From: a virus
IMG/VR virus record: IMGVR_UViG_3300034418_003025
Coordinates: 1-30,346 of that record
DNA: 30,346 nt
Direction: 5' to 3' (one strand)
The position numbers were made by a program, and so were the translations under genes. The notes under the pieces were generated by a model. The model saw only the letters and a list, made by a program, of their open reading frames with translations. It did not search any database and had not been told where the DNA came from. Position 1 is the stretch's first letter; the number at the start of each line of letters is the position of its first letter. Below, in pieces: positions 8,049 to 15,218 of the stretch.

Positions 8049-8051
8049 ACT

Positions 8052-8603
8052 ATGGGTAATTTAATTATCGGTATCCCTACCAATAAAAGGGAAATGACTT
8101 CTGATGAATATGAAGGAAGAAGTGCAGTTGTACTAAAAGCAACTGAAGAAGGAAAGAGAAGTAAGATAGGATTTACAGCTGCATTGTGCGCTGACTTACA
8201 ACTTTCTGAGAATAATGTAGAGCTAAATGTAGCTGTGGATATGGGGGAAAATGGTATCAATGATATCTATTTTGTGCCTACTGTAGGTAAGAAACTTAGT
8301 AATAGAATAGGGCGTCAGCTAAGAACTATTGCAGATAAGAAGATTTACAACTACATAACACAGGAGTATCTAAATCTTGGTGAGACTGTATCTGAAGATG
8401 TGGTTCTAGATGTAGAAATAATTACAACTATGAGTCCATATTCTTGGGCAGTTCGACTTATTACTCCAAACCAAGAGAAGTCTCCAGTAATTGAGGAGGC
8501 AATTGTAGAAGAAGAAACCTCTTTGCCTTCTTGGGCTAGCGAAGAGCCAATAGATTCTACTGATATAGAGGTAGATTCAAATGAGGAGTTAGCTCCTTGG
8601 TAA
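8052..8603 (+). CDS. Putative ssDNA-binding or replication accessory protein with acidic tail
   Basis: This 183-residue protein has a beta-rich-looking body (about 1-145) without a motif I can name. A long acidic tail (about 148-183) ends EELAPW. An acidic, disordered tail closed by a few hydrophobic residues is the protein-interaction signature of single-stranded DNA-binding proteins (bacterial SSB ends DDDIPF). The gene lies between an annealing-type ATPase gene and another acidic-tailed protein, followed by primase. That context favours ssDNA binding or a replication accessory role. The body shows no readable OB-fold signature, so function is inferred. It could also be an unrelated acidic-tailed protein. 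Confidence 0.6.
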   Translation: MGNLIIGIPTNKREMTSDEYEGRSAVVLKATEEGKRSKIGFTAALCADLQLSENNVELNVAVDMGENGINDIYFVPTVGKKLSNRIGRQLRTIADKKIYNYITQEYLNLGETVSEDVVLDVEIITTMSPYSWAVRLITPNQEKSPVIEEAIVEEETSLPSWASEEPIDSTDIEVDSNEELAPW

Positions 8604-8634
8604 TTAACACATTTAATTTTTTAATATTATAAAT

Positions 8635-9231
8635 ATGAGTATTGATTTAAACAGCAATGAATTTGATAATGGAAGTAATTCTGTTAGTATTTTTAATGGA
8701 GGTAATGCGGGTGTTTGCAGTAATTGTACAATAACCACTTTAGCAAAAGATCCAAATGAGACTAGAAGACTACCAAATTGGAAGTTAATTGCTACTGATG
8801 AAAGTGGAGCATCCACTGATTTGTCTTTTTATTATGTAGATGATCCCTCGAATATGTATTATGAGGCTAATCTAAAAAAGCAAGGTAAGATTCTTAAGCA
8901 TCTTGTTAAAACTATTGCAGGGCCAGATGTAAAGATTCCTATCTTTAATTCTAACGAAGAGATGCTAGATAAGTGTATGGAGCTAATTACAAACAAGGCA
9001 AAGGGTAAGACCTTTTCTGTGTTTGCAAATTATGGTACTGTAGGAAGTAAGCAAGTTAGTGGGTATATAAAGATTCGCTCTTTTGTCCCAATGGTTTCTT
9101 CTAATAGTAACTCAGACACTTTGCAGGAAACTCCATATGATACTATGCAGAGACCTCAGGCTGATGCTGCCTCAAGTAATGGAACTGTTGAAGCTACAGG
9201 CAGTACCTTGAAAGAGGACGATTGGATTTAA
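8635..9231 (+). CDS. Putative single-stranded DNA-binding protein
   Basis: This 198-residue protein starts MSIDLNSNEFDNGSNSVSIF, a start I associate with an unnamed family encoded beside replication genes in Bacteroidetes phages. The body (about 30-150) alternates beta-type stretches (NWKLIATDESG, SFYYVDD, SGYIKIRSF) with a helix near 75-115. This is followed by a low-complexity Ser/Asn/Gln/Thr-rich linker (about 150-190) and the acidic tip KEDDWI. Body, flexible linker and acidic hydrophobic tip is the SSB layout. The primase start codon overlaps its end by 10 bases, coupling their synthesis. ssDNA binding is inferred from layout and context; no OB-fold motif can be proven by eye. Confidence 0.62.
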   Translation: MSIDLNSNEFDNGSNSVSIFNGGNAGVCSNCTITTLAKDPNETRRLPNWKLIATDESGASTDLSFYYVDDPSNMYYEANLKKQGKILKHLVKTIAGPDVKIPIFNSNEEMLDKCMELITNKAKGKTFSVFANYGTVGSKQVSGYIKIRSFVPMVSSNSNSDTLQETPYDTMQRPQADAASSNGTVEATGSTLKEDDWI

Positions 9232-10250
9232 ACTCCATCATATATGATGAAAGATTAACTAAAGAGTCTATACTAAAATTTATATCTGAATTAGATATAT
9301 ATAGTTTTTATATAGGCAAAGAAGTTCTTTCATTAAAACCTATAAATAGTCCGTTAAGGAGGGATAATATTCCCTCCTTTTCGGTCTTTTATGCTTCTAA
9401 GTCTGGTAAGTATTTATTTAAAGACTTTGGCAATGGTATGTCAGGAGATTGTTTTACGCTGGTACAGATTATGTATGGGCTTTCTTACAATGGAGCTTTA
9501 GAAAGAATAGCTATTGACTTTGGGATAACTACTAGTAGCATATCGCCTAGTATTAAGCCTATAAGTAAAGTAAGTATTCAGAAATTAAGTAACAAAGAGA
9601 AAGTTAACTTACAGATTAAAAGCAAACGTCCTTCTTTAAAAGATAAAGATTTTTGGAGCCAATTTGGTATAACACCTCAGGTTCTTAGTAAGTACCTGGT
9701 TAAGGTAGTGGATTTAATATTTATTAATAATAATATTATTAATCCTAAAACTAACTGTTATGCCTACTTGGAATTTAAAGATGATACCCCGACCTATAAA
9801 ATATACCAACCTTTTAGTAAGGAGTATAAGTTTATGAATAATAATGATTATTCTGTGTGGGAGGGATGGACGCAAATGCCTAGTACTGGAGATTTACTTA
9901 TAATCACTTCATCTAGAAAAGATGTAATGAGTATAGTAAGTACTACAGACTATCCAGCAGTAGCACTACAATCAGAAAGCGTATTACCCAAGAAGCAAGT
10001 TATAGAAGAATTAAAGTCTAGGTTTAAAGACATATATATATTATATGACAATGACTTTAATAGTAACGAAAACAATGGCAGAAAGTACGGTGCTAATCTT
10101 GCAAATGCATTTAATTGTATTCAAATAGAAATACCTTCTGAATATGAGAGTAAAGACTACTCAGATTTAGTAAGAAATCATGGGCAACACTTAGCCAAGA
10201 ATTTATTAGAAAGTTTAATAAAAACAAACACGGCATGCACCCGACATTAG
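9222..10250 (+). CDS. DnaG-type primase with degenerate zinc-binding region and TOPRIM domain
   Basis: This protein would synthesise RNA primers for the phage polymerase. The N-terminal region (about 40-100) follows the CHC2 zinc-domain pattern. 'SPLRRDNIPSFSVF' and 'KDFGNGMSGDCFTLV' take the place of 'CPFHxExTPSF' and 'CFGCGxxGDxIxFV', so none of the usual metal ligands remains. The TOPRIM-like core is at about 223-320, with 'IITSSRKDVMSIV' where cellular primases have a catalytic Glu, and YDND at 275-278 for the D-x-D pair. The start is TTG 9222, with AGAGG just upstream and a 10-base overlap with the SSB-like gene. No in-frame ATG exists until residue 73, so TTG is well supported. The 342-residue product lacks a helicase domain, which is supplied separately by the DnaB-type protein. 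Confidence 0.82.
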   Translation: MDLNSIIYDERLTKESILKFISELDIYSFYIGKEVLSLKPINSPLRRDNIPSFSVFYASKSGKYLFKDFGNGMSGDCFTLVQIMYGLSYNGALERIAIDFGITTSSISPSIKPISKVSIQKLSNKEKVNLQIKSKRPSLKDKDFWSQFGITPQVLSKYLVKVVDLIFINNNIINPKTNCYAYLEFKDDTPTYKIYQPFSKEYKFMNNNDYSVWEGWTQMPSTGDLLIITSSRKDVMSIVSTTDYPAVALQSESVLPKKQVIEELKSRFKDIYILYDNDFNSNENNGRKYGANLANAFNCIQIEIPSEYESKDYSDLVRNHGQHLAKNLLESLIKTNTACTRH

Positions 10251-10714
10251 AAATTAACCTGCCTAAGTTTCCTACTCACGCCCAGATATCTAAGAATAAG
10301 TGGGTAAAAATATCAGGTAATACTTTTTATTCAGGAACACATTACATTATTAGAAATAAAGTCTTTAGAGTTATGCATGATTATATAGATCATTACATGC
10401 CTAAAGACATCATATTTACTAGAATAGAAACAGAGATGATATTTAAAGCCCCTATTAATTACGGGACTGTGAGAAGGACTAAAACTAAAGGGATATCTTG
10501 GAATCCCCCTAAGGATGATTATGTACCCAATTGGGACATAGATAATTTAGCGTGGCCTTGGACAAAGGCCATTTTTGATACAATTATATCTAACAATATT
10601 GTGCCAGATGATAACATTAAATATGTAATAGGGAACTCCTATAAATATGAAGAATGTGATTCTATGGACGATAGAAATATTAACTTAAAAATTAAAGCAT
10701 ATGGGATGGACTAA
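10235..10714 (+). CDS. rusA: RusA-like Holliday junction resolvase
   Basis: This 159-residue protein carries the acidic signature of RusA-family endonucleases. 'PNWDIDNLAWPWTKAIFDTI' (98-117) includes D101, D103, N104 and D115. 'VPDDNIKYVIG' (123-133) follows with D125 and D126, and a final strand 'NINLKIKAYG' closes the fold. RusA enzymes are small dimers that cut four-way junctions or branched replication intermediates with Mg2+ bound to these aspartates. The spacing of D-x-D-N, D and D-D agrees with the family. A Trp-rich insertion (WPW) and a slightly longer N-terminal half are unusual. The gene overlaps primase by 16 bases, and a nuclease gene of the recombination type follows, consistent with resolving replication or packaging intermediates. 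Confidence 0.75.
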   Translation: MHPTLEINLPKFPTHAQISKNKWVKISGNTFYSGTHYIIRNKVFRVMHDYIDHYMPKDIIFTRIETEMIFKAPINYGTVRRTKTKGISWNPPKDDYVPNWDIDNLAWPWTKAIFDTIISNNIVPDDNIKYVIGNSYKYEECDSMDDRNINLKIKAYGMD

Positions 10715-10850
10715 ACGGTATATAGAACTTATAGATGCAGGGATAGAAGAATCTACTGCAATAACTGTTATACAAAATTTAAGAAAAAAACATGAAGAAT
10801 TATCGAGAAATGCCAGGAGTCAATCAAAGTCTTCTGAAGAAATTAATTAA
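10701..10850 (+). CDS. Possible 49-residue gene bridging resolvase and nuclease genes
   Basis: An ATG at 10701 opens a 49-codon frame (MGWTKRYIELIDAGIEE..., stop TAA 10848-10850). It overlaps the resolvase end by 14 bases and covers the otherwise empty 77-base gap. It then overlaps the nuclease start by 59 bases. The product would be a charged helical peptide without a known motif. Filling the gap exactly argues for it, but the long 3' overlap argues against it. Confidence 0.38.
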   Translation: MGWTKRYIELIDAGIEESTAITVIQNLRKKHEELSRNARSQSKSSEEIN

Positions 10851-11730
10851 AGGGCCCTTTTTTACTGAATCAGATCCAAGTAGTGATCATTTTATACTAG
10901 GTACTCTTACAGAAGACTTATATAATGGTAAAGCAGAAAAGTATAAAGCTGTTACCTTTCCTCCTAAAACTACTAATCTAGGTAAGTTTATTGGGGCTAT
11001 ATGGCAGTTTGCCTTAGACTATGATAGAATGCCAGACTCTTCTGAGAGAGCATCTATTTATGATGTTATTGGAATTAAAAAGCCTGCATTTTCTGAAATG
11101 GACGCTAAGGCAGAAGATTTCTTTGGGGCTAATGGTAACCTAGATCCTACAAAACATATTGTTGTTAGCGAGGATATTATGGGTAAAGCTACTGCTATGG
11201 TAGATAAACTTATATCTGATTACTATGTCAAAGAATTACTATCTAGTAACTCTGAAAAGACTGTACAAACCTCTGCGGTATTAGATGCTGAGTATGAGGG
11301 GCGTATAAAATGTAAGGGGGAATTAGATTATTTGATTATAGATAATGCTAATAAGACTGTACAAATTGTAGATCTTAAAACTACGAGTAGTTATAACTAT
11401 TCTTTTAACTCCTCTTTTTGGTCTTTTAGATATGATATACAAGGCGCATTTTATTATTTCTTAGTAGAGTCTATGCTTGCCCATTCTTTTTATGAAGGAT
11501 ATACGCAACTTAACCCTGTGTTTGTAGCTGTAGATCCTTGGACGCCTCATCCTTTAATATTTAAAATGTCTAATGATACTTTAGATAAAGGTAAAAATGG
11601 TTATAAAGATCATTATGGTAACTATCAACCAGGATGGGTTAAATTGATAGAGCTTTATGAATTTTATGAAAGTAATGGTTATGAATATCCTAGAGAAACT
11701 GTAGAATCTGAGGGAGTAATTATGATATAA
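10792..11730 (+). CDS. PD-(D/E)XK family nuclease (RecE/exonuclease-like)
   Basis: This 312-residue protein has a C-terminal nuclease core. 'CKGELDYLII' (174-183, D179) is followed by 'VQIVDLKTTSSY' (190-201, D194-x-K196), and then the helix 'YDIQGAFYYFLV' (214-225, Q217). This D...D-x-K...Q-x-x-x-Y arrangement is that of PD-(D/E)XK exonucleases of the RecE/RecB/DUF3799 type, which use Mg2+ to resect DNA ends. The N-terminal half (SLLKKLIKGPFFTESD...FILGTLTEDLY) matches the family's opening 'S.L..l..SP..F......G...H' block. With an annealing-type ATPase and SSB-like proteins nearby, a recombination function is likely. The upstream gap may contain the small frame starting at 10701. Confidence 0.85.
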   Translation: MKNYREMPGVNQSLLKKLIKGPFFTESDPSSDHFILGTLTEDLYNGKAEKYKAVTFPPKTTNLGKFIGAIWQFALDYDRMPDSSERASIYDVIGIKKPAFSEMDAKAEDFFGANGNLDPTKHIVVSEDIMGKATAMVDKLISDYYVKELLSSNSEKTVQTSAVLDAEYEGRIKCKGELDYLIIDNANKTVQIVDLKTTSSYNYSFNSSFWSFRYDIQGAFYYFLVESMLAHSFYEGYTQLNPVFVAVDPWTPHPLIFKMSNDTLDKGKNGYKDHYGNYQPGWVKLIELYEFYESNGYEYPRETVESEGVIMI

Positions 11731-11731
11731 T

Positions 11732-12406
11732 ATGATGAAGTTTACATATACAAGTTTATTTGTATTTCCTTTACTAGGGATACCTAAGAATTTATTTTCA
11801 ATATCAAAGTATTCTAAAGGGAAATATATAGGAACTAGATTTGTTAATGCATATCTGCATCATGAAGGAATAGATACTCCTATCAACTCTATCTGTGTTG
11901 TCTACTCTAACTTTATGGATAAAGATCAGGCTGCTTTTCAGGATACCCTAGAGGCATACGATAATTTTCGATTTACTTATGATTTGTTGAAGGGTTATAT
12001 GTGTGTTAGTGTGTTTTCTATTCCTGAAGATCAACTAGAAGCCTATAATTTATTTCTAGAGGGTCAGTATAGCAAATACCCTAACAGGAGTAAGTCATTG
12101 TGCTATGATTATGTACCTGGAGATATAGACCTTATGGTTCCTTTTCTTCAGAGTATATTTTTGAAAGAGTCTCCTAGAAGAGAAAAGCTAGAGCGTGATC
12201 TTAAAGTAACTCTAAGTGATGATGCAGAACTATGGAGTATATATGATCCCGAAAAAGAATCTATTAATCCTTTTAATATTAAAAAGTTAAAATCAAAAAT
12301 AATTGAATATGCAGAATTATGGCCAAGACAAGTTCGTCCCCATGAATTTTTGGACGAAATTAATGTCCCCGAAATGGGCAAGAGTTCTACAGAATTTATT
12401 GAATGA
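11732..12406 (+). CDS. Conserved-looking protein of unknown function
   Basis: This 224-residue protein starts at ATG 11732, one base after the nuclease stop; a second Met at 11735 is equally possible. It shows no catalytic motif I recognise. The sequence alternates aromatic-rich segments, such as 'NFRFTYDLLKGYMCVSVFSIP' at about 78-98, with charged helices near the C-terminus. The sequence 'FVFPLLGIPKNLF' at the N-terminus is hydrophobic but too short and Pro-broken for a membrane helix. The end overlaps the uracil-DNA glycosylase start by 44 bases. Its place between a recombination nuclease and UDG hints at DNA metabolism, with no direct evidence. Confidence 0.7.
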   Translation: MMKFTYTSLFVFPLLGIPKNLFSISKYSKGKYIGTRFVNAYLHHEGIDTPINSICVVYSNFMDKDQAAFQDTLEAYDNFRFTYDLLKGYMCVSVFSIPEDQLEAYNLFLEGQYSKYPNRSKSLCYDYVPGDIDLMVPFLQSIFLKESPRREKLERDLKVTLSDDAELWSIYDPEKESINPFNIKKLKSKIIEYAELWPRQVRPHEFLDEINVPEMGKSSTEFIE

Positions 12407-13013
12407 TAAAAGTACAAATGACCTAATCTCTACGATTGGTAGTTATTATAAAACAAAAGATTTATGCCCTAATCAAAAAGATGTGTTTAGGGCATTTAAA
12501 GAAGTTGATTATTCTAACTTAAAAGTTGTAATAATAGGTCAAGATCCTTATCATGATGGTAAATCTGCCTGTGGGTTAGCTTTTGCTAATTCTATGGATA
12601 AACAAGGAGTAAGTCCTTCTTTAAAACGAATACTAAATGAGACTCCTAATAAAGGTTACTTTACAGATAAAGATTTATCTAGCTGGACGTCTCAAGGAGT
12701 ACTACTATTAAATACAGCATTGACTGTAGAAAAAGGAAAACCAGGATCTCATGTGGATCTCTGGAAGAATTTTACGAAGAAAACAATAACATCAATATCA
12801 AATTCTACTTCAGGATTAATTTTTATGCTATGGGGAGCTCATGCTCAATCATATAAAAGCTGTATAGATGAAAATTTGCATTATATACTAGAAGCTGAAC
12901 ACCCTGTAGCAGGAGCATATCAAGGAAGGTCTTGGCAATCTAATGATTGTTTTGATAAAGCCAACGATATACTCTTAAAAAATAATGGAGTAGACTTTAT
13001 AATAAACTGGTAA
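12363..13013 (+). CDS. ung: Family 1 uracil-DNA glycosylase
   Basis: This enzyme removes uracil from DNA by hydrolysing the N-glycosidic bond. With the ATG at 12363 the product has 216 residues and begins like bacterial Ung (PKWARVLQNLL, then PNQKDVFRAF). Motif A is GQDPYH (59-64, catalytic D61), the central 'GVLLLNTALTVEKGKPGSH' block is at 112-130, and the second catalytic His is H180 in EAEHPVAGAYQGR. In typical enzymes that last motif is HPSPLSxxR, with a Leu wedge that flips the base. Here P-L-S is replaced by A-G-A, so the wedge residue is missing or displaced. An open frame extends to 12303, but those residues lie inside the upstream gene and lack family similarity. The rIIA-like gene starts immediately after the stop. 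Confidence 0.93.
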   Translation: MSPKWARVLQNLLNDKSTNDLISTIGSYYKTKDLCPNQKDVFRAFKEVDYSNLKVVIIGQDPYHDGKSACGLAFANSMDKQGVSPSLKRILNETPNKGYFTDKDLSSWTSQGVLLLNTALTVEKGKPGSHVDLWKNFTKKTITSISNSTSGLIFMLWGAHAQSYKSCIDENLHYILEAEHPVAGAYQGRSWQSNDCFDKANDILLKNNGVDFIINW

Positions 13014-15218
13014 ATGGAAATACAAAAAATAACAGACGCAGAGGTAGAATCTTCTGACGCGTTTGAATCTTTAGACTTTAAATTTAATGAAGACGCAATG
13101 TCTTTAATGTTTAAGTCTTTCACAGACTCATTATATTCTAATAAGATAGGGTCTATTGTTAGGGAGATTGTTTCTAATGCAGCAGATGCTAATCAAGAAA
13201 ATAACTCTGTTAAGCCTGTAGAGATACACCTAGAGACGTTAATAACAGATTCTTTAGAACTTACTGTTAAGGATTATGGCAAGGGTTTATCTCCTGCCTT
13301 AATTAAAGATACCTATACTCAATATTTTGCATCAACTAAACGAGGTACTAATGAGCAAATAGGAGGTTGGGGTATTGGAGCTAAGACTCCTTTGAGTTAT
13401 GCTAAGAGTTTTTATCTGATTACACATCATGGAAACAAGAAATATAAATACTTAGTAAGTAGGGGTGAAAATGCTCCTCAGATTAATTTAATATTTACTG
13501 AAGACAGTACAGACATAGGTACATCAGTAGTAATAAATTTTAAGAAAGACGACCTAGTTACTTTAAATCAAGAACTGCAAAGTCAACTAAAGTATTTTGA
13601 TAATATAAATTATTATGGTTGTTCTATAGATAATAACTATAAGCTATACTATTTTAATAATTTTATTGTAAAACCTGGTAATACTAAATTAGAGCTTTCT
13701 TTAGGTAGGGTGCGCTATCCTATTATGGATTCTGTAATAGATGATTCTATGTCTGATATACAGGATCTTAAAGGTAAGCTTAGTCATTTACATTCTAGTA
13801 ATATCCAAGGGTTACCTATAGCATTAAAATTTGATATAGGAGAGTTAGATGTTACTTTAAGTAGAGAGCAACTAGAATATACTGATAAGACTAAATCAGC
13901 TATAAGAACTAGAATACAAGATGCTATTGAGGAAATTAATGATTTAGTTGCAGTTAATGATAAGACTTATAATAATCTAGAAAGTTTCTTTGAGGAAAAT
14001 ACTCAAGATGTGTCTGAAGGTAACTATATTAAGTTAGAAGACGATACTTATTTTTCTCTTTCTGACAGGGGATCAACTTCTAGATACAGTTCATATCGTG
14101 TACCTGTTTTTAAGAGTCCTAAAGTAATTATAAAGTCTCTTAGCACTGATGACCGTTCTTTTCTAGCATCAGATTTACATAGTATAGGCTACTATCTTAA
14201 CTTTACTCAGCGTACAGTTAGTTATGGGAAACCTACTTCTGTAAAAAAATCAGTAAATACCTTATATCGTTTAGCAAGTAAATCTATACTTAATTTTATT
14301 GATAGCTTAGAGGATAATAAAATGATATTATTAGACGAAAAGTTTAATAGAAATAAACTTTTGTACTTAGCTAATAATGGTCTCTCAAAAAATGATAGTA
14401 CTTATGATAAAACAGAGTATACAATAAATTGCGCAGAATTTAATTTTAAAGATGAGTCAGATACGGACAAACAGTCTAAAGTAGTTAAAGAGGTATATGC
14501 TTTTTTAAATAAAAAGTTAACTGTTTCAAGTAATATAGAAGTTCCAGAGAATTGGTTAACTAAGTATAAGGAGATTAACACTAATACAAAAAAAGCTGTA
14601 GATAATACTAAAATTAATCTTATTTCTGTAAGCGGGGGTGCTTTTAGAACTAAACTAAGTTTAGAAGACCTTAGAAGTAAAAAGGGAATGATAATATATG
14701 GCACTCAAGATAATAGATCTGCTTTAGATAGCGCTAATCGTATATTGACTAGAGAAGAAAAGCACTATGCACTATACGTTTGTTCTATAGATAATTTACA
14801 TTACTTTGATAATAATCCTAGATTTATTTATATAGAAGATATTAATAATTACTTGCAAAAAAAGTTTATTAATATATGTGTTATAGATAGAATTGATACT
14901 CTAAGAAGATGTAGTAATGCATTTAGTTTTTATAAATTTCACTTTAGCAATAGTGTAAGTAATTTAAGTAAAAAAGTAGATATACTAGATGAATTTTACA
15001 AGAGTAAAAGCCACTACATTGGAGCAAAGTATTTTATGGGAATAGAGCTTGACGATATAAACATAGAAGAGTATGAATGTATCTTTATCCATAAGAACCA
15101 AGCTTATGATATTATCCAGGTCTTAAAAAGCGCAGAAGCGGAACTAGAAGAGGTGTATTCCTTATTATATCCAACTAACAAAATGTTATATAAATCTTTT
15201 AATAATAAAAAACAATGA
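13014..15218 (+). CDS. rIIA: rIIA-like GHKL-fold ATPase
   Basis: This 734-residue protein has an N-terminal GHKL (Hsp90/histidine kinase type) ATP site. The N box is REIVSNAADAN (50-60, with E51, N55 and D58), G1 is DYGKGLS (87-93), and the ATP-lid glycines are GGWGIGAK (117-124). The remainder is long, Lys/Asn-rich and lacks other known motifs. In T4-like and many Bacteroidetes phages, rIIA is encoded beside rIIB; the pair affects lysis timing and overcomes RexAB-type exclusion, probably at the membrane. Here the same order is kept, with a 4-base ATGA overlap into the rIIB-like gene. The ATG directly follows the UDG stop, so the three genes form one coupled unit. Identity as rIIA rests on the GHKL signature, the length and this neighbour. 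Confidence 0.88.
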   Translation: MEIQKITDAEVESSDAFESLDFKFNEDAMSLMFKSFTDSLYSNKIGSIVREIVSNAADANQENNSVKPVEIHLETLITDSLELTVKDYGKGLSPALIKDTYTQYFASTKRGTNEQIGGWGIGAKTPLSYAKSFYLITHHGNKKYKYLVSRGENAPQINLIFTEDSTDIGTSVVINFKKDDLVTLNQELQSQLKYFDNINYYGCSIDNNYKLYYFNNFIVKPGNTKLELSLGRVRYPIMDSVIDDSMSDIQDLKGKLSHLHSSNIQGLPIALKFDIGELDVTLSREQLEYTDKTKSAIRTRIQDAIEEINDLVAVNDKTYNNLESFFEENTQDVSEGNYIKLEDDTYFSLSDRGSTSRYSSYRVPVFKSPKVIIKSLSTDDRSFLASDLHSIGYYLNFTQRTVSYGKPTSVKKSVNTLYRLASKSILNFIDSLEDNKMILLDEKFNRNKLLYLANNGLSKNDSTYDKTEYTINCAEFNFKDESDTDKQSKVVKEVYAFLNKKLTVSSNIEVPENWLTKYKEINTNTKKAVDNTKINLISVSGGAFRTKLSLEDLRSKKGMIIYGTQDNRSALDSANRILTREEKHYALYVCSIDNLHYFDNNPRFIYIEDINNYLQKKFINICVIDRIDTLRRCSNAFSFYKFHFSNSVSNLSKKVDILDEFYKSKSHYIGAKYFMGIELDDINIEEYECIFIHKNQAYDIIQVLKSAEAELEEVYSLLYPTNKMLYKSFNNKKQ

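Noticed and set aside
12303-12362. N-terminal extension of uracil-DNA glycosylase to an upstream ATG
   Set aside because: These 20 codons lie in the upstream gene and have no similarity to Ung; from ATG 12363 the protein starts like typical family members.
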